Source of the DNA: Echinometra lucunter
Taxonomy: Eukaryota > Echinodermata > Echinoidea > Camarodonta > Echinometridae
Length of the DNA: 64,000 nt
Assembly: GCA_029962745.1 (NCBI GenBank)
Contig: CM057167.1
Span: forward strand, 21,378,679-21,442,678
Direction of reading: 5' to 3'
Shown one piece after another: positions 55,320 to 64,000 of this stretch. Under the pieces are notes generated by a model. The model saw nothing but the letters and a program-made list of their open reading frames with translations. It was not told where the DNA came from and made no database searches. Made by a program: the position numbers and the translations under genes. Each line of letters opens with the position of its first letter. The first letter of the stretch is position 1.

Positions 55320-56200
55320 ATATTTCAAACAGATTGCATCCTGTTCCTCTCCACTTCTCTGAGCTATCTCCATCTGCCCATTCTCTTTCCTTTTCTCTTC
55401 TCTTCTTCTTCTTCTCTCTTTCCTTGCTTCTTCTTTTTATTGCTCCTCCTCAAAAAGATCGCATCCTGCTCCCCTCCATCTCTCTCAGCTATTCCCATCT
55501 GCCCACTCTCCTTCTTTTTCTCTTCTTTCCTTCTTCTCCTTTCTTTTCTTCTTTTTATTGTTCCATCTCTAAAAGATCACATCTTGTTCCTCTCCACTTC
55601 TCTTTCCTTTCCTTTTCTTCTCTTCTCTTCTTCCCTCTTTCCCTTCTTTTTTTTTGATTGGTACATCTCAAAAAGATCCAATTCTGTTCCCCTACACCTC
55701 TCTGAACTATCCCCATCTACCCTCCCTCCTTCTTTTCTCTCTTCTTCTTTTTTTCTCTCTTTCCCTGCTTCTTTTTATTGCCAATCACCAAAAGATCGCA
55801 TCCTGTTCCCTTTCACCTATCTGAGCTATCCCCACTCTCCTTTTTATCTTCTTTCCTTCTTCTTCTCCTTTCTTTTCTTCTTCTTTTTATTGCTCCATCT
55901 CTAAAAGATCACATCTTGTTCCTGTCCACTTCTCTGAGCTATCTCCATCTGACCATTCTCTTTCCTTTTCTCTTCTTCTCTTCTTCTCTTCTTCTCTCTT
56001 TCCTTGCTTCTTCTATTTATTGCTCCTCCTCAAAAAGATCGCATCCTGCTCCCCTCCATCTCTCTGAGCTATCTCCATCTGCCCATACTCTTTCCTTTTC
56101 TCTTCTCCTCTTCTTCTTCTCTCTTTCTCTTCTTCTTTTTTTATTGCCCGTACTCAAAAAGATCGCATCCTGTCCCCTTCAGCCTGTCGGAAGAATCTCC
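55320..56200 (+). repeat. Pyrimidine minisatellite, ~100-135-bp units
   Basis: Eight units start with CAAAAAGATCGCATCCTG or a variant (near 55326, 55451, 55570, 55669, 55789, 55893, 56031 and 56154), then TCTCTGAGCTAT.CCCATCTG and a C/T-rich stretch ending TTTTTATTG. The strand is strongly pyrimidine. Leu/Ser/Phe-rich frames of up to 214 codons are by-products. Confidence 0.9.
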
Positions 56201-56832
56201 TACAACGATAAGTGCTTTCCGAATATACTTCACCTTCACCATAAAAACCCTCCATCTCTTAACAAATTATTCATACCAGGATCAAGTATAGATGCAATAT
56301 CCTTTAATAAAGTGTCTATGAAAAGTGACATGCCTTACAAAAATACCATCAAGTTTAAATGATAATACTCAGGTCAAGATGTTCTTTCCAACTTATCTAT
56401 TGTATACATGTAAGTTGCTTGCACATGACATCATGGGTGTTTCATTTCATACAGGATGTGTGATGGCATAAAGGTGACATTTGCGCCAGGCTTGTTGTTT
56501 GTTCCCGTTTTGTCAAAGAACTTTAGGATTGCTGTGAAAATTGGGTTTTTGTTTTGGTTTAGGGACAGGATTATGGTTAAGTCTCGTGGTTAGTCCTTGG
56601 GTTGAAGTTTTCAAGTAAATAAGCATTTTCCTCTTCAGTTATTTCTATGAAAATTCTTATTTCATTCATTGTATAAAGTTCGTCCTATTTCAAATTAAGA
56701 ATGGCTTGTGGAATCAAGCTCTGTGTTCGTCCCTTCCTAGAGGAATAGAAATATATTGCACAGTTGTATTACAATTAATCATCTATAATTTCTTACCGGT
56801 AGATATTATTTTTAAGATTATGCATGTATTAA

Positions 56833-57412
56833 AGGAGAATGCAACCCAGGCATCAATGCGCTTATAGTGAATAGAGATGAAGAAGACAGATAAACAGTGA
56901 AAGTTTGAGCAAAATCGGATAATCTGTTCAAGAGTTATGAATTTTGAAAGTTTAAGCAAACCCCTATTATAGGGATCCTTGAATTGGCAACTTTGCCAGC
57001 ATCTGTGATGTCATCGTGGACAACTCTCCATTCATTTTATGCACAGAATTTAACATTTTCTTCATTTTCAAGAAAAAGAGAAATTCTTTTGATTTACTGT
57101 TTGAGTATGACATGGCTACATTAATTCTGCAAGCATTTTGGGAAGAAGTATGTTGATTCCTGACTCGAAATTTCATATAAATCAATTTTTTTGAAAAATC
57201 ATACACAAAATGAATGGAGAGTTGTCCACGATGACATCACAAATGCTGGTAAAGTTGCCAACTCAAGGATCCCTATAATAGGGATTTACTTAAAATTTCA
57301 AAATTCATAACTCTTGAATAGCTTGTCCGATTTTGCTCAAACTTTCAGTGTTTATCTTTCTTGTTCATCTCTATTCACTTAAAGCACACTGATGCCTGGG
57401 TTCCATTCTCCT
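56833..57412. mobile_element. TTAA-flanked long-palindrome MITE, family B copy 2
   Basis: TTAA at 56829-56832 and 57413-57416. The ends AGGAGAATGCAACCCAGGCA and TGCCTGGGTTCCATTCTCCT are inverted repeats. It is 580 bp, exactly as long as copy 1, and the whole element folds back. Confidence 0.92.
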
Positions 57413-58538
57413 TTAAGCTCACAATTTTTCTTCATTTTTGTGTGTAGAATTTTAGCATTCAGTACAATCTTTGCCTTATGCAGTTTGGCTATATTTCCCA
57501 CTTTTCCCTTATTGAGTGTGAAACGTTTTTAAAAAAAGATTTTTAACAGATGCCTCCTTAAGGCGCATTCAGATACATGGTAGAAAACCCTCACGGCATT
57601 TATTTGGTGTCCACATATGGTGTGGTACACCACACCACTATGATAATGAACTTGCATTAACTTGTCACTGCTCAAATAAAATAGAGTTTTGCCAAAAGTT
57701 GTGCAGACAAACTCATGACATCATATTTTGCTGTAAGGTTTTTAATAATTTAATTAGTCCACAACTTTTTGTCACCAGGAGGAAAAAAAATATGCCTCTT
57801 GTCTCTTGCTTTTTTTTTTTGTCGCCTCATATCCTATTCATTTGTACATACAAAAAACGTAAAGGATTATTAAATTACATGTACCTGTTTTTGGCCAAAC
57901 TAGATTTCTAATCCAAATATCTCGGAAAGACATGAAATGTACAAATTAATCTCCTCACAAATGACAAGAGTTACTGATTCATGATATACAAACTAGGCTT
58001 GCTGTCTGCAAATTTTCCTGCTAGGCCGGTGCTCTTTTTAGCTTACATCTATCAACCTAGTTTGCAGGTTGACATCGCAGAGAGGGAACTCCTTCAGCCA
58101 ATAGCATTTTCCTCTTTAGATAATGACTTCCCTAGGAATCCTAAATTAGAAGGAGAAAATTACGATTTAGGATGCAATGCGCCGACAGATTTTGCAAGAG
58201 CTAGTGCACAGTTCTAGTTTTGGAGGTAATTTGGTGAAAAGCCTTCTATTTTGCAGTGATTATTCAAGGAAATGAAAAAGTAGAAGAAGAAGGAGTAGAA
58301 GAACAAAATAATTTTTAAGAATCAGGATTAGTGGAGCAGAAAATGGGTTGAAATTACAAAAATCAATTGGAACTAAAGTATGAAAAATTATGAAGACTCT
58401 CTTAACACTGGAAAGGAAGAGGGAGGAATCAACTTCAATTATCCTAAAACTATGACAAAAGTTATATTAAAATATGATCTTTTGTAAAGTTTATACAGTC
58501 TTGAAATTCTCTCTAATTTATTTGGGGCACAATCATTT

Positions 58539-58730
58539 GTATGTAATAATGATATAGCGCCTAATACATCTCTCTGAGATGTGTCTGAGCGTTTTACAGA
58601 ATAATATATTATTACCCTGGTCAACGGTTTCAGGCTTGCCCGCACACAGTGTATGCACCTTCTCTACTCGTGAGGGAGCATTCCAGCCAGGCACCATTTT
58701 ACAGGCGCTCTCAATGCTTATTAACAAATT
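58539..58730 (-). repeat. Dispersed repeat, family I copy 2
   Basis: It matches 47238-47475 but lacks about 30 central bases. SINE-tail-like sequence (GGGTACCCACTTAAACACCT, TTGCTAAAGGACATTAGTGC) follows to about 58840. Confidence 0.65.
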
Positions 58731-59197
58731 ACAATGACTTTCGCATTCTACTGGGTACCCACTTAAACACCTGGGTGGAGAGTGGCAAATGTAGATTCAT
58801 ATCTTGCTAAAGGACATTAGTGCTGCCGCAGGGATTTTCAATCAGTATTTGTAAATTTTAATAGTAGTATGCAGTATGTTAGTCCTTATTTTAGTCATTT
58901 GTTTTGAAAATTATTCTGTCTGAATTGTAGCTACAACAAATCTAAACTTGTGGTTGTCATTTGTCATTGGTTAATGACTGCACATAGGTGATGGGGTACA
59001 CAAATGACATCTGCTCAAGCACCGGTGAAAACTTGCACTTTGAATTTTCTTTACCTGAAGATATTTCACTGAAAAAAAATTAAGATAAATGATTTTTAGA
59101 ATGCCATGCTGAACTTTTAGTTCTTTTTCATGAATTTTCCATAAAGTTCACCGCGATGTCAAGGTTGATGCTTTTTCATAGACAGTAAACATTTGAA

Positions 59198-59202
<5 letters not shown>

Positions 59203-59241
<39 letters not shown>
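59203..59241 (+). repeat. CT microsatellite forming the exon E polypyrimidine tract
   Basis: About 19 perfect CT units end two bases before the CAG acceptor of exon E, so the splice signal itself is a length-variable microsatellite. Confidence 0.92.
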
Positions 59242-59242
<1 letters not shown>

Positions 59243-59243
59243 G

Positions 59244-59331
59244 CGGTCAGCTTCCTGCCGATGCAGAGTTCCACTTTCTCAACACAGTCAAGAACCTGGA
59301 GCTCTACGGGGTGGATCTCCATCATGCACGG
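59244..59331 (+). CDS. FERM-domain exon E, PTPN3/PTPN4-like
   Basis: With TT from exon D it encodes FGQLPADAEFHFLNTVKNLE then LYGVDLHHAR, the end of the second FERM lobe leading to the third. AEF..LNT...LELYGV..H.AR is closest to PTPN3/PTPN4; 4.1 proteins have similar but less matching sequence. The acceptor CCAG follows a CT microsatellite and the donor GTAAGT begins at 59332. It ends at phase 0. The next exon (third, PTB/PH-like lobe) is not found before the gap at 63589. Confidence 0.88.
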
Positions 59332-59843
59332 GTAAGTGTGGATAGATCCAAGACCCCTTTCATACATAAAACCAGACAACATTATACCAGGTCCAGTCTG
59401 GTATGTAACCATATCATATGGCTGTCATGCATTGGGAAGTGTGGATAGAACCAAGACATCTTTCATACTTAAAACCAGACAAGATTATGCCTGGTCTAGT
59501 CTGCACTGTACCCATTTCACACGGCCATCGTGCATGGGTAAGTGTGGATAGATCCAAGACCCCTTTCATGCATAAAACCCATTAAAGTTATACCTGGTCC
59601 GGTTTGCACTGTAACCATTTTACATGGGCATTGCAAGCAAGTAAGTGTGGATAGATCCAAGCCCCCTTCATACATAGAACCAGACAAGGTTATGCCTGGT
59701 CCGGTTTGCAATGTAACCATGTCACGCGGCCATTGTGCATGGAGAAGTTTGGATAGGTTCAAGACCCCTTTCATACATAAAAACCAGACAAAGTTATACC
59801 AGGTCCAGTTTGCACTGTAACCGTTTCACATGGACACATACTG
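59331..59843 (+). repeat. 103-bp tandem array starting at the exon E donor
   Basis: Five units start at 59331, 59434, 59537, 59640 and 59742 with GGTAAGTGTGGATAGATCCA or variants, then CCCCTTTCATACATAAAACC and CCTGGTCCAGT.TGCA.TGTAACC. Donor-like GTAAGT is kept in units 1, 3 and 4 and lost in units 2 and 5. The bases just before each unit (CATGCA.GG) copy the last bases of the exon. Confidence 0.9.
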
Positions 59844-60231
59844 GGGGTTATAGAGGTGATGGTAGTTGTTGCAACGGTTGGGATAATGATGGTTGAACTC
59901 CTCAGAGGTGTGATGCTTTCACAATGGCTTGCTGATACCTGTCTGGGAAATTTTAGATTGTTTGTAAATTTGTACACTATTTGGTCATTTAGGGTGATGA
60001 TTCATAGGTGAAGACAGGCTTGGGCTTTGCTCATCTCATACATGTAACTTAAGCTAATTCTTCCACTGAACTTGGTTATTGCTTTACTCTGGCTAGCAGA
60101 TAACATGCTTTAAACTTGTTTTGCCAAGAGCCCAAGAGCCACTGAGCTGTCTCTTATCTCACACTCATGCTAATGGAGAAACATCTGAGAAGAAAGACAT
60201 TTCCACTATCCACTCTTCATAACAGTGAATT

Positions 60232-60645
60232 GCACTTAGCCTAATCCCACTTTGTCTAATGCCGTTTGGTCTCATCCCACATTTTGTCTACAACCAGTTT
60301 GTCTAATAACAATTTGGTCTTAATGCCACTTATCCCATTTACCATTTCGTCTAATCTCCATTTAGGCTATGCCCATTTCGTCTAATACCCACTTGGTCTA
60401 ACACCAGCCTGTCTGATTAGGTAAATTGGTTATAGACCAAACAGTCATTAGACGAAATGAGGAAAACTACGGAGACAAAGTGGCAGTTAGACCATTGATC
60501 ATTAGACAAAATAACACTTAGCCCAAGTGGGTATTAGACCAAGTGATGATTGGACCAAATGGCAATCAGACCAAATTAATGGTAGACCAAATGGGTTTAG
60601 CCATATTGGTGTTAGACAATGTTGGAATTAGACCAAGTGGCTATA
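60232..60645. repeat. Inverted array of TTTGGTCTAAT motifs
   Basis: The left half repeats TTTGGTCTAAT.CCA or TTTCGTCTAAT about every 18-30 bases; from about 60415 the motif appears in the opposite orientation (ATTAGACCAAATGG). About ten copies on each side make a 400-bp cruciform-capable structure with no ORF. Confidence 0.8.
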
Positions 60646-61694
60646 AACCTTCTAAACAAACTCCCTCTGAGGTTAGAATCAGTGGTAGATGGGGTTAAGG
60701 GGGGTATGAGATTTCCCCCGTCACAGCACCCCATCCTTCCTCAGCCACTCCCTTCTGGTTCCTATGATAAGCTTGAAAGCATGAGTAGTATCCTCATCAC
60801 TTCCTTAGGGTGTAACAAACAAATTCATCTTTAGGATAGGGGAAAAAACTCATCTTAGAGTCACGTTGCCACCCTTACGGTTTATATACAGTTTTGGTAG
60901 CAAAAAGAGAATTGGCATGAAACTGATCATATATAGTCTCACATTGTTCGCCTTGCATAAAAAGATACATGCCTGAAAATATGTGATACTCCATTCATGA
61001 TTTTTCAGTGATTTTCGGTATAAATATTTACCACGGAATAGCTCAAAAGACATTTGTTTTTACAGGTCCAAAACTCTGGAATTCTCTTCCAAATGATATT
61101 ATACAATGCAATTCAATACAAATTTTCAAAAGGAGACTTAGAAGCTTTCTTCTGAATAGCTACTAGGTAATTGCATTTCCCAATTGAATATAATTTGTAG
61201 CGTGACTTTGTGCAACTTTGATGTTTGTACCTTGATTGTTTTTATGTATATATTTATCATTGTTTTGCATCTTAAAATGATTTTGTAATTACTGAATCAG
61301 TTGTTATTGTTGTTCTTTTTTCACAAAATAATAGTTCATGATAATTACTTTTAACAGGGGGGGGGGGCCTACACCCTACAAGCTCTGCTTTTTAGTTGGC
61401 CCTCCTTCCCTTTCAATTTTTTTTTTCTAATTCCTTGTTATCGTGCAAGTTTATCTATATGTATATTAATATGTGAAGTAAACTGTACCATCATTGTAAA
61501 TATGAAAAATTGAAAGAGGAAAAATAAATGAAATGAAATGAATTGAATTGAAATGAATTGAATTGAATTGAATTGAGTTGAATTGAATTGAACTGAATGC
61601 AATGTAAAAGTCACATTTTGCCCTACGTCAGGACCCCTGCATCCTGACCGCTCCCTGCACAGCTATCGCAGCACTTTGAACACTTGTCGCTTAA

Positions 61695-62103
61695 CCCATT
61701 CGTGACAGGAATTATTTAAAGCCTAATTTGATCAGCTTTTATTCTTCAAATTGGCAACACCAACATTTTTATTTTATTGCTACATTTTTCTTATAAAACG
61801 TCATGTATCTGAAATGAATATAAATTGACTGAAATTATGATGAAAAGTCAAAAACGTTGCCAATTTGCAGGGGAAAAGGGTGATTTTAAACTTTCAATCA
61901 CATTGCCAATTTAAGGATTTTAATGCTTATTTTCCTTTGAAAAAATTTCAGCATCAAACAACGAATATTGATGCAACCAAAATGGGCACAGTTTGTGTAG
62001 AATTTTTTGCTCTTTCTGCTCATGTATTTGGTATGATTTTTAGGGCTTTGCATCAAAAGATATTAGGCCAAACCACAAAATGTGGACCTCTGTCATGAAT
62101 GGG
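61695..62103 (+). mobile_element. TTAA-flanked MITE, family A copy 3
   Basis: TTAA at 61691-61694 and 62104-62107. The ends are CCCATTCGTGACAG and CTGTCATGAATGGG. It is 409 bp and very close to the copy at 28210-28618. Confidence 0.92.
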
Positions 62104-63199
62104 TTAAAACAGAACTCTCATCAGTTTTATACGCTTGCAGGCCTGTGTGAATTTATGTCCTTACTAGAGATCAAAGTATTTTTCGCCTTCCATTTGATTG
62201 ATATTCAACCTGAGGAGGAAAGAACTTCACACCATCTTGGTTCTGCTTTTAGCTTCCGAGAACCTAATAGCAAAGAAATCTGACAAAAAGTTTTGGTGTC
62301 GGCCATTCTTTGAATATCTTTATTTTATTCCTATTTGCTCTGTGCAATTGCTTAGCATACCTTTGTTGAAGAAAATTGGGGAGGGGTCAAAAGAAATGTT
62401 AATATTTGGTGAAATTCCCAGAGCTATTGCAGTGAAACCTGTTATCCATGAAAGTTTGAAACATCCATGATAAGTGAATTATATTATTTTGGTTAAAGTT
62501 GTATTTTAAGAAAAAATAGTGTATCTAAGAGTAAAAATACAAATCAACTGGACAAAAATACACTAAATGAAGGAAAGGAGCAGAAATGCTTTTAAAAAAA
62601 AAAAAATTGGCAATGAATTAAAAACATTATGCTACAACTTAACTGCACACAGTGCGGAATACACTATGTTATTTGCCATTAAAACGCCCAAACTCAAAGA
62701 CTTTAATGCAAAGTTTACCCCCTTCCACGTTTCAACAGAAAATGTACAGTTGTAAGTCCTGCCATATTCAGATACCGCTTCATGAAAGTTTAATAAAAGA
62801 ATTCTTGTGCTAAAAGACACAACTAATGAAAGCCAAAGCTAAGCTAGCATGTTCACGAAGTCCCTGCATCTTCTCTGCTCCTGTCTGCTCCGATCCTTCA
62901 ACTTGAAATGTACCATGTAATTGCTACCGACGCAAATTCTTGGTCCACACTGACGCACCATTCATCATGCTGCAATCAACTCGTAAGATATGCCATCTAT
63001 CCCAACTATGGTGAAATTGACATACCCTCCTTGTACGCCATGCGTTTCTATTAGCGTGGAGAGGACCTTGTCCTTGGTATCTTATCTCTTTCGATATTTT
63101 TTTTCTTTTCTTCCTCATTGTGTTTCTTTTTCTTGTTTTTTTAATATAGATCTTAGTTATTTTGCAGATGTTTAGCCTCTCATCCCACATTCATTTTCC

Positions 63200-63588
63200 T
63201 TTTAAAAACTATTCTTTCTTCTTGCATGTATCTCCATCAGTCTATCTTCCCTCGCTGTCTTTCTATCTCTTTTTCTTTCATTCTCACTCTTCCTCTTCTC
63301 TTCCTCTCCACCTCTCCCCTATGTCTCCTCTCCTGCCTTGTTCTTTCTCACCCTCGCTATCTCTTTCTCTTCCATTCTCAAGCATCCACTCCTCTTCCTC
63401 TCCCCATGTCTCCTTCTCTCTCTTCCCTCTTTCTTTCTGTCTCTATCTCTTTTTCTTTCATTCTCACTCTTCCTCTTCTCTTCCTCTCCAATGTCTCCTC
63501 TCTTTTTCCTCTTTCTTTCTGTCTCTATCTCTTTTTCTTTCATTCTCACGCTTCCTCTTCTCTTCCTCTCCCATATCTCCTCTTTTTT
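63200..63588 (+). repeat. CT-rich tandem repeat at the edge of the assembly gap
   Basis: A ~110-bp unit with TCTCTTTTTCTTTCATTCTC and CTTCCTCTTCTCTTCCTCTC recurs about four times up to the gap. The gap was probably caused by this repeat. Confidence 0.85.
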
Positions 63589-64000
63589 NNNNNNNNNNNN
63601 NNNNNNNNNNNNNNNNNNNNNNNNNNNNNNNNNNNNNNNNNNNNNNNNNNNNNNNNNNNNNNNNNNNNNNNNNNNNNNNNNNNNNNNNNNNNNNNNNNNN
63701 NNNNNNNNNNNNNNNNNNNNNNNNNNNNNNNNNNNNNNNNNNNNNNNNNNNNNNNNNNNNNNNNNNNNNNNNNNNNNNNNNNNNNNNNNNNNNNNNNNNN
63801 NNNNNNNNNNNNNNNNNNNNNNNNNNNNNNNNNNNNNNNNNNNNNNNNNNNNNNNNNNNNNNNNNNNNNNNNNNNNNNNNNNNNNNNNNNNNNNNNNNNN
63901 NNNNNNNNNNNNNNNNNNNNNNNNNNNNNNNNNNNNNNNNNNNNNNNNNNNNNNNNNNNNNNNNNNNNNNNNNNNNNNNNNNNNNNNNNNNNNNNNNNNN
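63589..64000. other. Assembly gap (N)
   Basis: Only N characters, running to the end of the window. Confidence 1.

Larger units (their letters stand above)
54377..59243 (+). other. Intron 4 of the FERM gene
   Basis: This intron is 4.9 kb, from GTAAGT to CTCTCTCCAG. It contains the exon D copies, an AC microsatellite, a pyrimidine minisatellite (55320-56200), family B MITE copy 2 and a family I repeat. From 57420 to 58540 and 58850 to 59200 I see no further structure. Confidence 0.8.
59332..63588 (+). other. Intron 5 (partial) of the FERM gene
   Basis: It begins with the tandem array and then holds a GTCTAAT inverted array, a family A MITE and a CT-rich tandem repeat. Between 60700 and 61690 there is a G9 run and a GAATT-type simple repeat near 61535-61600; from 62110 to 63180 nothing recognisable. 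No further FERM exon was found. Confidence 0.7.

Noticed and set aside
55260..56362. Frames of 115-214 codons rich in Leu/Ser/Phe that look like membrane segments
   Set aside because: They follow the pyrimidine minisatellite units; the hydrophobicity comes from CT-rich codons.
58030..58216. Possible additional exon (QVDIAERELLQPIAFSS...)
   Set aside because: A TTTGCAG precedes it, but the frame does not match a FERM sublobe and lies between exons D and E, which already join in frame.

Overview
The window is 63.6 kb of AT-rich animal nuclear DNA followed by an assembly gap (N from 63589). It shows GT-AG introns, tRNA-derived SINEs, many short inverted-repeat transposons and long microsatellites. 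The single recognisable host gene is split into five small plus-strand exons. Together they encode 181 residues of a FERM domain that most resembles the PTPN3/PTPN4 class of band 4.1-type protein tyrosine phosphatases. The repeat content and exon style suggest a marine deuterostome, perhaps an echinoderm. The species itself cannot be named from the sequence.

Layout. 1-6485 is upstream intron or flank with a palindromic array and three small inverted-repeat elements. Exon A is 6486-6648 and is preceded by three decaying partial copies of itself. Intron 1 (8.1 kb) holds a degenerate telomere-like tract and several MITEs. Exon B is 14738-14855. Intron 2 (24.9 kb) holds most of the repeats, among them a complete, apparently young 8.5-kb Ty3/Gypsy-type LTR retrotransposon at 29064-37599 in the same orientation as the gene. 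Exon C is 39801-39853. Intron 3 (14.4 kb) is rich in purine minisatellites. Exon D is 54256-54376; its 3' part and splice donor are tandemly triplicated. Exon E is 59244-59331; its donor starts a five-unit 103-bp tandem array. All five exons join in a continuous reading frame. The phosphatase, PDZ and C-terminal FERM lobe exons, if present, lie outside the window.

The retrotransposon is the main coding feature. It has 393-bp LTRs that look identical, a 4-bp target duplication, a tRNA-Leu-like primer site and a polypurine tract. Its long leader is packed with repeated hairpins. Gag carries a CCHC knuckle, and the Pol frame (protease, RT, RNase H, integrase) lies at -1 relative to gag. A GGGAAAC heptamer sits in exactly the right frame in the overlap. 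Where some relatives carry env there is instead a 309-codon ORF with two C2H2 zinc fingers, preceded by a good splice acceptor; the LTR contains a matching donor. A retroelement with its own DNA-binding-type accessory protein is the most interesting candidate for an undescribed system here.

At least four MITE families are flanked by TTAA, the piggyBac-type target, and one is nested inside another. Other elements have the hallmarks of hAT (8-bp TSD) and PIF/Harbinger (TTA TSD), one of the latter splitting a SINE.
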